Assembly: GCA_964557975.1 (NCBI GenBank)
Contig: CAZLCG010000023.1
Span: forward strand, 1-27,060
Origin: Fimenecus sp964557975
Lineage (GTDB): Bacteria; Bacillota; Clostridia; Oscillospirales; Acutalibacteraceae
DNA: 27,060 nt
Reading direction: 5' to 3'
Part shown: positions 15,631-23,236 of the stretch, piece by piece
How positions within the stretch are numbered: the stretch's first letter is position 1
Layout of the letters: each line of letters opens with the position of its first letter
Made by a program: the position numbers and the translations under genes
The notes under the pieces: model-generated
What the model saw: only the letters and a program-made list of their open reading frames with translations
Database searches by the model: none
Told to the model about the DNA's origin: nothing

Positions 15631-15666
15631 AAGCGGAGTAAGTTTTCTTTCTCCGCTTATGTTTTA
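15631..15666 (+). terminator. Weak hairpin (attenuator) between mltG and the U32 gene
   Basis: AAGCGGAG (15631-15638) pairs perfectly with CTCCGCTT (15651-15658), with an inner AAG/CTT helix around TTTT. Only ATGTTTTA follows, so termination would be partial at best. It may tune expression of the downstream U32 gene. Confidence 0.5.
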
Positions 15667-15677
15667 GGTAGGTAAAA

Positions 15678-16904
15678 ATGGTAAAAAGACCTGAGTTGTT
15701 AAGCCCTGCCGGAGACAGGGAAAGGTTTGACGCCGCTGTTTCGGCGGGAGCAGACGCGGTATATGTCGGCGGCTCCGCATTTTCAATGAGAGCGGCTCCG
15801 AAAAATTTTGATAATTTTCAGTTAAAGGAAATTTGCGATATTGCCCACAAAAAAGGCGTTAAGGTTTACGTTACCTGCAACACTGTGCCGCTTAATTCGG
15901 AAATTGAAAAGCTGCCCGAGTTTATAGAGAGCGCCGCCGAGGCGGGCGCGGACGCCTTTATTGTTGCGGATATAGGCGTTATGTCGTATTGCAAAAAATA
16001 CGCTCCGAGGGTTGGCATACACATTTCCACTCAGGCGGGCATAGTTAATTACCTTTCGGCAAACGAATTTTATAATATGGGAGCTGAAAGAATAGTAACC
16101 GCAAGGGAACTGTCGCTTGAGGACGTTGCCGAAATCCGCGCGAAAACGCCTAAGGAGCTTGAAATAGAGTGCTTTGTTCACGGCGCGATGTGCGTTTCAT
16201 TCTCGGGCAGATGCCTTTTGTCCCACTATCTTGTCGGTCGGGACGCAAACAGGGGGATGTGCGCCCAGCCCTGCCGATGGGAATACGCCCTTATGCAGAA
16301 GGACAGACAGGGGCACTATTTTCCTGTTGACAGCAACGAAAACGGCACCTATATTCTTAATTCCAAGGATATGTGTATGATAGAGCATATTCCCGATTTG
16401 GTTAAGGCGGGAATTGACAGCTTTAAAATTGAGGGCAGGGCAAAGTCGGCTTATTATACCGCGGTTATAACAAACGCCTACCGCGCCGCCATTGACGGGT
16501 ATCTTAAAAATCCTACGGACAGCTATGTTCCCGAACAATGGATTATTGATGAAACGAAAAAGGTAAGCTACCGTGAGTACGGCACGGGGTTTTACTATGA
16601 ATCGCCGAGAATTGACGCGGGCGTTTCCTATGAGGGCGGCTACCGCCGAGAGTGGGATGTTGCGGCAGTCGTCGAGAAATGCGGGGACGGGTATATTTTT
16701 GTTGAACAACGCAACAAATTTTCCGTCGGCGACACGCTCGAAGCTCTTGAATTTGGTGTAAAGCCAATTAGCTTTACAGTTTCTGAAATCATTGATGATA
16801 ATGGGGATTCTGTTCAAAGCGCACCGCATGCTATGATGAAAGCAAGGCTTAAAAGCAATTTGCGGCTTAAAGAAGGGACTTTGTTACGGAAGCAGTCCGA
16901 CTAA
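15678..16904 (+). CDS. U32 family protein, TrhP-like tRNA hydroxylase
   Basis: U32 proteins were first called collagenase-like peptidases. The TrhP branch (E. coli YegQ, Bacillus YrrN/YrrO) makes 5-hydroxyuridine at position 34 of tRNA using prephenate. This 408-residue protein has the N-terminal LLSPAGDRERFDAAVSAGADAVYVGG barrel start and four cysteines C172, C179, C195 and C199 (MCVSFSGRC ... MCAQPC) that probably hold an iron-sulfur cluster. SFKIEGRAKS and the short C-terminal beta domain are also typical. Its place after mltG matches the Bacillus mltG-yrrM-yrrN-yrrO order, but the yrrM methyltransferase and one of the two U32 genes are absent here. The TrhP function is inferred from family and synteny. 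Confidence 0.88.
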   Translation: MVKRPELLSPAGDRERFDAAVSAGADAVYVGGSAFSMRAAPKNFDNFQLKEICDIAHKKGVKVYVTCNTVPLNSEIEKLPEFIESAAEAGADAFIVADIGVMSYCKKYAPRVGIHISTQAGIVNYLSANEFYNMGAERIVTARELSLEDVAEIRAKTPKELEIECFVHGAMCVSFSGRCLLSHYLVGRDANRGMCAQPCRWEYALMQKDRQGHYFPVDSNENGTYILNSKDMCMIEHIPDLVKAGIDSFKIEGRAKSAYYTAVITNAYRAAIDGYLKNPTDSYVPEQWIIDETKKVSYREYGTGFYYESPRIDAGVSYEGGYRREWDVAAVVEKCGDGYIFVEQRNKFSVGDTLEALEFGVKPISFTVSEIIDDNGDSVQSAPHAMMKARLKSNLRLKEGTLLRKQSD

Positions 16905-16981
16905 GCGCCCGATAATCTGAAAATGGGAAAAATATAATTAAAATTAATGCCTTTGTTCAATAATATAACAGAGGTGTTTTT

Positions 16982-18580
16982 ATGTACAAAAGAGTGGCAA
17001 AGCTGTTTTTTCTGTTCTGTCTTGTTTTGGGGATAATGCTTGCAAGGCTTGTGATAATTAACGAGGGTGGGGTAAGCTCGGCTTCGTACGCCTCAAACAC
17101 AATTTCAGCCGTTGTTTCCGAAACAAGGGGATGTATTTACGACTGTAATTTAAACCCGCTCGTAAACTGCGTCAGCGAGGAATATATTGCGGTCAAGCCG
17201 ACGGTTACGTCGCTTGCCAAGGTCAGCGAATACATTGAGGAGACCGACAAAGACAACGTATATGACGAAATTTCGGGCGGCAGAATAGGAATTGCAAGAG
17301 CAAACGGAAATATAAACACGGTTGACGCTTTGACCTTTTCGGTCATACAGCGTTATCGGGAGGACGGGCTTGCGGTGCATATAATAGGTTATACCGATTA
17401 TGACGGAAACGGCGTGTGCGGTATTGAAAAATACTATAACAGCCTGCTTTCCGAGGCGAGCGGTTCATTAAAGGTTAAATGCTGTGTTGACGCTTACGGA
17501 AACGCGCTTGACGGCAGTGAAATGGAAACCGAAAGCCAAGGCTACAATTCAAAGGCGGGCGTTGCGCTGACTGTTGACGGCAGAATACAGCAGATTTGCG
17601 AGGATGCGTTTTCGCAGTTCGGATTTTCAAGGGGCGCTGTTGTGGTTTTGGACGTCGCAACATCGCAGATAAGAGCCGCCGCAAGCTGTCCCGAATACAA
17701 CCAGAATAATGTTTCCGCAAGCCTTGACGATGAGAATTCTCCCTTTATAAACCGCGCTTTTACGCCGTATTCCGTCGGTTCGGTGTTTAAGGCGGTCGTT
17801 GCCGCCGCCGCCGTTGAAAAGGGGATACCGACCGATACTCGGTTTACCTGTATCGGTTTTGCGGACGTCGGCGGAACGCAATTCGGCTGCCATAAAGAAA
17901 CGGGACATGGCGCGCTTGATATGTTTGGCGGTATGGCGCAGTCGTGCAATCCGTATTTTATAAACCTTGCTCTGCTGACGGGAAAAGAGGAAATCTGCTC
18001 TCTCGGCGCCAATATGGGGCTCGGAGAGGCGATTGAGCTGTGCGACGGGTGGTATTCTGACAGCGGAATAATGCCGACCGCCCAAAGCATAGTTTCACAG
18101 CAGGATCTTGCAAACCTTGCGTTCGGGCAGGGTGAGCTTTTGGCTTCTCCCTTACAGATGGCGGCGGTTTATGCCGCGATAGCGAACGGCGGCGTATACA
18201 CAGCGCCGAGCCTTATGATGTCGATAATTGATGAAAACAGGGTCGAAATTATGCGAGCCGAGCTGCCTGCTTCAAGGCGCGTTATGAAAAAACAAACAGC
18301 TGAAGCCGTTAAATCGCTTCTGCTTGAAACAGTCAATTCGGGGAGCGGGGGCAAGGCAAAGCCCGATAATATCACAGCCGCGGGTAAAACGGCTACCGCG
18401 CAAAGCGGACAGTTTGACGAAAACGGCGAGGAGATAACGCAGTCGTGGTTCTGCGGCTTTTTTCCCTATGAAAATCCCGAATATTCAATAGCGATTTTAA
18501 AAGAGGACGGGGAGGGCGGCTCAGCCGACTGCGCTCCCGTGTTTAAATATATAGCGGAAAGAATTTCAAATGAATTGTAG
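16982..18580 (+). CDS. Class B penicillin-binding protein (transpeptidase)
   Basis: This is a membrane-anchored peptidoglycan cross-linking enzyme of 532 residues, short for class B (usually 570-750). It has one N-terminal helix (about 5-25), a reduced dimerisation domain with ETRGCIYDCNLNPLV, and a transpeptidase domain with SVFK at 267-270 (Ser267 nucleophile) and SCN at 321-323. The third motif reads KTA (469-471, GKTATAQSG) where KTG is usual. It resembles the PbpA/SpoVD group, but there is no visible PASTA domain. AGAGGTG lies about 5 nt before the ATG. It ends the long + strand run that starts at 10330 and is convergent with potD. A role in elongation, division or sporulation cannot be assigned from the sequence. 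Confidence 0.92.
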   Translation: MYKRVAKLFFLFCLVLGIMLARLVIINEGGVSSASYASNTISAVVSETRGCIYDCNLNPLVNCVSEEYIAVKPTVTSLAKVSEYIEETDKDNVYDEISGGRIGIARANGNINTVDALTFSVIQRYREDGLAVHIIGYTDYDGNGVCGIEKYYNSLLSEASGSLKVKCCVDAYGNALDGSEMETESQGYNSKAGVALTVDGRIQQICEDAFSQFGFSRGAVVVLDVATSQIRAAASCPEYNQNNVSASLDDENSPFINRAFTPYSVGSVFKAVVAAAAVEKGIPTDTRFTCIGFADVGGTQFGCHKETGHGALDMFGGMAQSCNPYFINLALLTGKEEICSLGANMGLGEAIELCDGWYSDSGIMPTAQSIVSQQDLANLAFGQGELLASPLQMAAVYAAIANGGVYTAPSLMMSIIDENRVEIMRAELPASRRVMKKQTAEAVKSLLLETVNSGSGGKAKPDNITAAGKTATAQSGQFDENGEEITQSWFCGFFPYENPEYSIAILKEDGEGGSADCAPVFKYIAERISNEL

Positions 18581-18635
18581 GACGGTGTAGTTTTATTGTG
18601 CTTTGCACCGTAGGGCGCGGCATCCCTGACGCGCC

Positions 18636-18690
18636 GCCTTGAAAACTCCATCAGTCAGCTTCGCAGACAGTTCCCTCTCAGAGGGAGCGG
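18636..18690. repeat. Palindromic intergenic repeat, copy 2
   Basis: It begins GCCTTGAAAACTCCATCAG, continues with TCAGCTTCGCAGACAG and ends CCCTC-TCA-GAGGGAGC. It is clearly related to the copy at 221-276 over ~55 nt with several differences. It lies in the 229-nt gap between the convergent PBP and pot units, together with a GC-rich inverted segment (about 18612-18638) and, further on, the terminator. No gene is seen in this gap. Confidence 0.65.
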
Positions 18691-18757
18691 AAGCATTAAC
18701 AACATTACGTATTCGGCAGGGCGAGACCTTGCTCACGCCGTTAATCTGTTATACCAA

Positions 18758-18787
18758 AAAACGGCTCTCATTTGTGAGAACCGTTTT
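18758..18787. terminator. Terminator between convergent PBP and pot units
   Basis: AAAACGGCTCTCA (18758-18770) pairs with TGAGAACCGTTTT (18775-18787), with one mismatch in 13 bp and a TTTG loop. On the - strand it is followed by a run of six T (A18756-18761 on +), so it is a good terminator for potABCD. On the + strand it has only four T and may serve the PBP gene weakly. Confidence 0.85.
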
Positions 18788-18809
18788 AATGTTATATTAA
18801 CCGTGTTGA

Positions 18810-19922
18810 TTATGCAAGCTTGACCTTTTCCCAAAGTGACGCAAGCAAATCAAGCGTTTCGGTATCAAGATTGTGGAAATACTGAGTTTCGATTTCCTTT
18901 TCGGGATATAAAATTTCATTGTCCCTGTATTCGTATCTGTCGTCGCTCAAAACCGCCGTTACGGGACAGAGATAAGCGAGATAGTTGGCGTTTGCAAGTG
19001 CGATTTCAGGTTCGCACATAAAGTTTATGAACAGCTCTGCCGCCTCTTTGTTCTTTGCGTTTGCGGGGATACACATGGCGTCAACAAATATGTTGGTGCC
19101 CTCGTCGGGATAAACAAACGCAAGGTCGGGATTTATCTCCCTCATTGTCAGAAAATCGCCCGCATAGTAAGGGGCAATAGCGGCTTCGCCCATTTCCATT
19201 TTATCAAAAACCTCGTCCATAACATAAGACTGGATAAGCGGTTTCTGTTCAATAAGCTTTTGGGCGGCAGTCTCCCACTGCGCCTTGTCGTTTGAATTTA
19301 CATCGTAGCCGAGAAGATACTGCGCTATGCCGAAAGCGTCCCTTGAATTGTTAAAGGTCAAAATTCGGTTGGAGTATTTCTCATCCCACATAACACTCCA
19401 GCTTGAGGGCTCCTCGTCGACCATCGTTGTGTTGTAAATAAGACCTACCATACCGCCGGTGTATGCGACGGTGTATTTCTGTTCGGGGTCGAAGAAAAGT
19501 CCCTTGTAGTCGTCTGCAATAAGAGAGTAATTGGGTATGTTATCGTAATTTAACGGTTGGAGCATACCCTCCGCCGTCATTCTCTCAATCATATAGTCCG
19601 ACGGGATAATAACGTCGTAGCTGACGCCGCCCGATTTAAGCTTTGAGTACAGATCCTCGTTGGAGTCGAACATACTGTAATTTACATTGATTCCCGTTAG
19701 GGACTCAAATTCGGAAATAACATCCATAACGCCTTCCGAGCCGTCGGAGATATATTCGCCCCAGTTGTATACGTTTATTTCAGTGCCGCGCAGCGCCTCA
19801 ACATCATAATCGCCTATAAGTCTGGAAACGTCGAGCGTTGTTTGCTCATTACCGCAGCCCGAAAACGCTGTAATGCCGAAAAGCAAAATCAGGCAAAGAA
19901 GAATTGAAACAGTTTTTTTCAT
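18810..19922 (-). CDS. potD: Spermidine/putrescine ABC transporter, substrate-binding lipoprotein
   Basis: This 370-residue extracytoplasmic binding protein captures polyamines and delivers them to PotBC. It has a lipoprotein signal with an FSGC lipobox near residue 20. The mature part starts INVYNWGEYISDG, a hallmark of PotD/PotF, and includes YDVIIPSDYMIERM and FFDPEQKYTVAYTGGMVGL. GGAGGA (- strand, + coordinates 19931-19936) lies 8 nt before the ATG. It is the last gene of the - strand potABCD operon, 16 nt after potC, and is followed by the terminator at 18758-18787. Whether putrescine or spermidine is preferred cannot be read from the sequence. Confidence 0.95.
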   Translation of the reverse strand: MKKTVSILLCLILLFGITAFSGCGNEQTTLDVSRLIGDYDVEALRGTEINVYNWGEYISDGSEGVMDVISEFESLTGINVNYSMFDSNEDLYSKLKSGGVSYDVIIPSDYMIERMTAEGMLQPLNYDNIPNYSLIADDYKGLFFDPEQKYTVAYTGGMVGLIYNTTMVDEEPSSWSVMWDEKYSNRILTFNNSRDAFGIAQYLLGYDVNSNDKAQWETAAQKLIEQKPLIQSYVMDEVFDKMEMGEAAIAPYYAGDFLTMREINPDLAFVYPDEGTNIFVDAMCIPANAKNKEAAELFINFMCEPEIALANANYLAYLCPVTAVLSDDRYEYRDNEILYPEKEIETQYFHNLDTETLDLLASLWEKVKLA

Positions 19923-19938
19923 TTTACGGTTCCTCCGT

Positions 19939-20757
19939 TTATTTATTCTTTATCGCTTGGTTTTCTTTTTTTTCCGCCCTTGCCTGAAAAATATTCATAA
20001 TAATAAGCAGGGCGAGAACCGAAACGAATATAAGAGTCGAAAGCGCGTACATATCGGGCTTAACCTTCTTTTTTGTCATGGAAAAAATGACAATCGGAAG
20101 CGTTTGAAATTTGGGACCGCTTACGAAGTAGCTGATTATAAAATCATCAAGCGAAAGCGTAAACGCCATAATAAGCCCCGTGATTATTCCCGATGAGATA
20201 TTCGGAAGCACGACCTTAAAGAATGAAGCAACGGGAGTACAGCCGAGATCCTGCGCGGCCTCCGCCAGATGCGAATCGGTCTGTCTCAGCTTGGGCAGAA
20301 CCGAAAGTATAACATAGGGGAGATTGAACGTGATATGCGCTATCAAAAGCGTAGGGAAGCCGAGAACATCGCTTGCGCCGACTAATTTACCGACGAACAC
20401 AAACAGAAGCATCATAGAAACGCCTGTAACTATTTCGGGGTTCATCATCGGTATGTTCGTAACTGTAAGCACGGTGGAGCGGAGCCATCTCTTTTTCATT
20501 GAATTTATCCCGACAGCCGCCGCTGTGCCGATTACAACGGATATAAGCGACGAGGAGACCGCAAGCACAAGGGTGTTCCTTAATGCGGTCAGCGTCGCCG
20601 TGTCATTAAGCATTTCGCCGTACCATTTAAACGAAAAGCCCGTCATTACGCTTGTACTGCTTGACGAGTTAAACGAAAGCACGACCATAACAAGCATAGG
20701 CGCATACAAAAACAGCATTATAAGCGCGGTGTAAATTCCCGAGAGCGTTTTTTTCAT
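19939..20757 (-). CDS. potC: Spermidine/putrescine ABC transporter permease PotC
   Basis: This 272-residue inner-membrane permease has about six hydrophobic helices and the EAA loop EAAQDLGCTPVASFFKVVLPNISSG that contacts the PotA ATPase. Length fits the family. It pairs with PotB to form the channel. Its ATG overlaps the potB stop by 4 nt (ATGA), so translation is coupled. The C-terminal end is Lys/Glu-rich (RAEKKENQAIKNK). Confidence 0.95.
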   Translation of the reverse strand: MKKTLSGIYTALIMLFLYAPMLVMVVLSFNSSSSTSVMTGFSFKWYGEMLNDTATLTALRNTLVLAVSSSLISVVIGTAAAVGINSMKKRWLRSTVLTVTNIPMMNPEIVTGVSMMLLFVFVGKLVGASDVLGFPTLLIAHITFNLPYVILSVLPKLRQTDSHLAEAAQDLGCTPVASFFKVVLPNISSGIITGLIMAFTLSLDDFIISYFVSGPKFQTLPIVIFSMTKKKVKPDMYALSTLIFVSVLALLIIMNIFQARAEKKENQAIKNK

Positions 20758-21578
20758 ATAATAATCGCCCCCTCGTCATCGTCGGCAAACCTGTTCATTA
20801 TAAACATACAGACAAGAATCATAAGCATAAGCACCAACGAAAGCGACGCGCCTAAGTTGTAATTGTATGCCGACTGAAACTGCATTTCTATGGAGTCACC
20901 GACTAAAAGATATTTGCCCCCGCCGAGCTTTTGGCTGATATAGAATGTGCTGACCGACGGAACAAAAACCATAGTGATACCCGAGATAACGCCCGGAAGA
21001 CTCAGCGGAAAAATAATCCTTTTAAGCACCGAAAAGCCGCTGCAGCCGAGATCCTCAGCCGCCTCGACAAGACGGTAGTCAAGCTTTGACATAATCGAGT
21101 AAATCGGTAAAATCATATACGGCACAAAATTATATACCATACCTAGAATAACCGCGCCCGATGTGTTAATAAGCTGGAACGGTCCCAAGCCGATTTTTGA
21201 AAGCAGGGTGTTTATAATACCGGTGTTTGCCAAAATGGTAATCCATGAATAGGTACGGATCAAGAAATTCATCCACATAGGCAGCATAACGAGCATCATA
21301 AGAGTTCTTTGCCTGCCCGCGCTCGAGCGTGACATAATGTAGGCGAGGGGATAGGCGATTAAAAGACAGATCGCTGTAGCGATAACCGCATATTTTATTG
21401 AACGCCAAAAGGTTTCCGTGTAAGAGGTGAGCGCCGTGATGTTATTTAAGGTCCAATTACCGTCCCTGTCGGTGAACGCATAGTAAACGACCATTATCAT
21501 AGGCGCAACAATAAAAAGTATTGACCATATAATATACGGCGCGTTGATTATTTTTTGTGTAAGAGAGGTATGCTTCAT
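20754..21578 (-). CDS. potB: Spermidine/putrescine ABC transporter permease PotB
   Basis: This 274-residue permease has six membrane segments and an EAA loop (EAAEDLGCSGFSVLKRIIFPLSLPG). The first residues are MKHTSLTQKIINAPYIIW. The ATG at 21578 is chosen because GGAGGT lies 5-6 nt before it on the - strand (+ coordinates about 21584-21589); a start at 21644 would lie inside potA. It begins 1 nt after the potA stop and overlaps potC by 4 nt. Confidence 0.94.
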   Translation of the reverse strand: MKHTSLTQKIINAPYIIWSILFIVAPMIMVVYYAFTDRDGNWTLNNITALTSYTETFWRSIKYAVIATAICLLIAYPLAYIMSRSSAGRQRTLMMLVMLPMWMNFLIRTYSWITILANTGIINTLLSKIGLGPFQLINTSGAVILGMVYNFVPYMILPIYSIMSKLDYRLVEAAEDLGCSGFSVLKRIIFPLSLPGVISGITMVFVPSVSTFYISQKLGGGKYLLVGDSIEMQFQSAYNYNLGASLSLVLMLMILVCMFIMNRFADDDEGAIII

Positions 21579-21579
21579 C

Positions 21580-22731
21580 TTATACCTCCGTTTCGTTAGC
21601 GCCGTCTTCCTCAGCGTTAAGCGTGGGGTCGGAAAGCTCGTCAAATTCCTCGCTGAAGGAGCTGTAATCGCCGTAAAGCCCCGAATATTCGCTCTTTTTC
21701 ATAACCTGAATTTCATCGGGCTTTATCGAAATGCCAATAATGTCGCCGACCTCTGCCTTTTTGGTGGTCTGAACCATCCATTTAAAGCCGTTTATGTCAA
21801 TAATTATTTCATAGTGAACGCCCTTAAACGTGACCGAAGTAACCTTGCCCTTGAGCATACCGACGTCTGCGGGGACAAGCTCAACGTCCTCGGGACGTAT
21901 AACAACGTCGACAGGCTCGTTCTTTAAAAATCCCTTGTCAACGCACTTGAATTTCATTCCCTGAAATTCAACGTTAAAGTCCTCGCGCATTATGCCGTCA
22001 AGAATATTGCTTTCGCCGATAAAGTCGGCAACGAAAGCGTTAACCGGTTCGTTGTAAATGTCGGTAGGCGTACCGATTTGCTGAATTTCGCCGGCGTTCA
22101 TTACGACTATCGTGTCGGACATTGAAAGCGCTTCTTCCTGATCGTGCGTGACATAAATAAACGTTATGCCCAATCTCTGCTGAATTGCCTTGAGCTCAGC
22201 CTGCATATCCTTGCGGAGCTTCAGGTCGAGCGCGCCGAGAGGCTCATCAAGCAAAAGCACGCGGGGTCTGACCGCTAACGCCCTTGCAATGGCAACTCTT
22301 TGCTGCTGACCGCCCGAAAGAGAATTTATATTTCTCTTTTCAAAGCCTTTAAGGTTAACAAGAGAGAGCATCTCCGAAACGGTTTTTGCAATTTCGTTCT
22401 TAGAAGCTCTACGGTTCTTAAGCCCGAACGCAATATTATCATAGACATTCAGATGGGGGAAAAGAGCATAACGCTGAAAAATGGTGTTAACCTGACGTTT
22501 ATATGCAGGCACACCGTTTATTATTTTATCCTCAAAAACAACCTCTCCGCAGTCAGGCTCCAAAAATCCTGCGATAATCCTCAGGGTCGTGGTCTTACCG
22601 CAGCCCGACGGTCCCAACAGGGTGATAAATTCGCCGTCACGGATATAGAGGTTGATGTTTTTTAATATCTGCTGCCCGTCAAAGCTGACGGATATGTTTT
22701 TTAAATCAATTATAACTGCGTTTTTTTTCAA
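21580..22731 (-). CDS. potA: Spermidine/putrescine ABC transporter ATPase PotA
   Basis: This 383-residue ATPase powers polyamine import. It has Walker A GPSGCGKT at 40-47, the Q-loop NTIFQRYALFPH, the signature LSGGQQQR, Walker B RVLLLDEPLGALD and the switch VTHDQEEA. A C-terminal TOBE-type regulatory domain with VVIRPEDVEL follows. The tail after ~350 is unusually acidic (EEFDELSD...EEDGANETEV). The start appears to be TTG at 22731, since no ATG is in frame nearby and AAAGGGG lies 8 nt upstream on the - strand. It is first in the operon, behind a promoter at 22809-22837. Confidence 0.95.
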   Translation of the reverse strand: MKKNAVIIDLKNISVSFDGQQILKNINLYIRDGEFITLLGPSGCGKTTTLRIIAGFLEPDCGEVVFEDKIINGVPAYKRQVNTIFQRYALFPHLNVYDNIAFGLKNRRASKNEIAKTVSEMLSLVNLKGFEKRNINSLSGGQQQRVAIARALAVRPRVLLLDEPLGALDLKLRKDMQAELKAIQQRLGITFIYVTHDQEEALSMSDTIVVMNAGEIQQIGTPTDIYNEPVNAFVADFIGESNILDGIMREDFNVEFQGMKFKCVDKGFLKNEPVDVVIRPEDVELVPADVGMLKGKVTSVTFKGVHYEIIIDINGFKWMVQTTKKAEVGDIIGISIKPDEIQVMKKSEYSGLYGDYSSFSEEFDELSDPTLNAEEDGANETEV

Positions 22732-22746
22732 TTATGCAGCCCCTTT

Positions 22747-22767
22747 CCAACCGATAGATATAGTTGG
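22747..22767 (-). promoter_or_regulatory. Inverted repeat in the potA leader
   Basis: CCAAC (22747-22751) and GTTGG (22763-22767) are separated by 11 nt. It lies between the promoter and the potA start and touches the AAAGGGG ribosome binding site. It could be a leader hairpin or a small operator. With only 5-bp arms, chance is possible. Confidence 0.3.
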
Positions 22768-22808
22768 GAATGCAGACAGTAAATCCGCACCCTAATTGGT
22801 ATGGATTA

Positions 22809-22837
22809 AATATAGATGTAAAACCGAAAAAAGTCAA
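22809..22837 (-). promoter_or_regulatory. potABCD promoter (TTGACT-17-TATATT)
   Basis: On the - strand TTGACT (+ coordinates 22832-22837), a 17-nt spacer, then TATATT (+ 22809-22814). It gives a leader of roughly 70 nt before the TTG start of potA. Each box is one base off consensus. Confidence 0.75.
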
Positions 22838-22923
22838 TAATTTTGCCGAAATTTCTTTTAAAGAAAAAATAAAAATTTCAAAAATAAACCTTGCATATTT
22901 TTAAAAGTTATGTTAATATATTC

Positions 22924-22988
22924 GGGCGGCAGTGAGTTAGGGCTTAAAAACAGAAATTTCACAGTGTATTTAAGCTTCAAGCTGCCCG
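22924..22988 (+). other. Inverted repeats upstream of tRNA-Pro
   Basis: GGCAG (22928-22932) can pair with CTGCC (22982-22986), and inside it GCTTAAA (22942-22948) can pair with TTTAAGC (22969-22975). This would fold most of the 5' leader just before the tRNA, probably as precursor structure removed by RNase P. A weak promoter, TTGCAT-17-TAATAT (22891-22919), lies upstream. The remaining 22850-22920 stretch is A/T-rich and holds nothing else I recognise. Confidence 0.35.
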
Positions 22989-23000
22989 TTAAACAGCTAT

Positions 23001-23076
<76 letters not shown>

Positions 23077-23081
23077 AGGTT

Positions 23082-23132
23082 AAAACGCTCAAAAGTCTTG
23101 ATATATCAGGCTTTCGGGCGTTTTGTTTTTTT
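23082..23132 (+). terminator. Terminator after tRNA-Pro
   Basis: AAAACGCTC (23082-23090) pairs with GGGCGTTTT (23116-23124). The stem continues as AAAG/CTTT and is capped by a TGATATATCA palindrome. GTTTTTTT follows. It is a long, strong intrinsic terminator beginning 6 nt after the CCA end. Confidence 0.9.
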
Positions 23133-23139
23133 GATTTTC

Positions 23140-23200
23140 TGCTCTTTTTTGAAAACAAAAAGTACAAAAAAGAGCAAAAAAAAGAGCAAAAAAAACGCCC
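23140..23200. repeat. A/T-rich inverted repeats and short direct repeats
   Basis: TGCTCTTTTTTG (23140-23151) and CAAAAAAGAGCA (23165-23176) are perfect 12-nt inverted arms. AAAGAGCAAAAA then recurs directly at about 23170-23190. AAAACGCCC (23192-23200) is complementary to GGGCGTTTT (23116-23124), the 3' arm of the tRNA terminator. The block may include the terminator of the convergent - strand gene at 23237. The rest of the gap holds no gene. Confidence 0.55.
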
Positions 23201-23236
23201 AAAAATACACTCAAAGCCACTCAGTGAGCGGTTTTG

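Noticed and set aside
16197..16829. 210-codon open frame on the - strand
   Set aside because: Antisense to the U32 gene, which carries the conserved cysteines and family motifs.
21579..21644. Upstream start for potB at 21644
   Set aside because: It would overlap the end of potA by more than 60 nt, while the ATG at 21578 has a perfect GGAGGT.
23140..23200. Possible CRISPR-like repeats
   Set aside because: Repeat units are only ~12 nt and A-rich, with no regular spacers and no cas genes.
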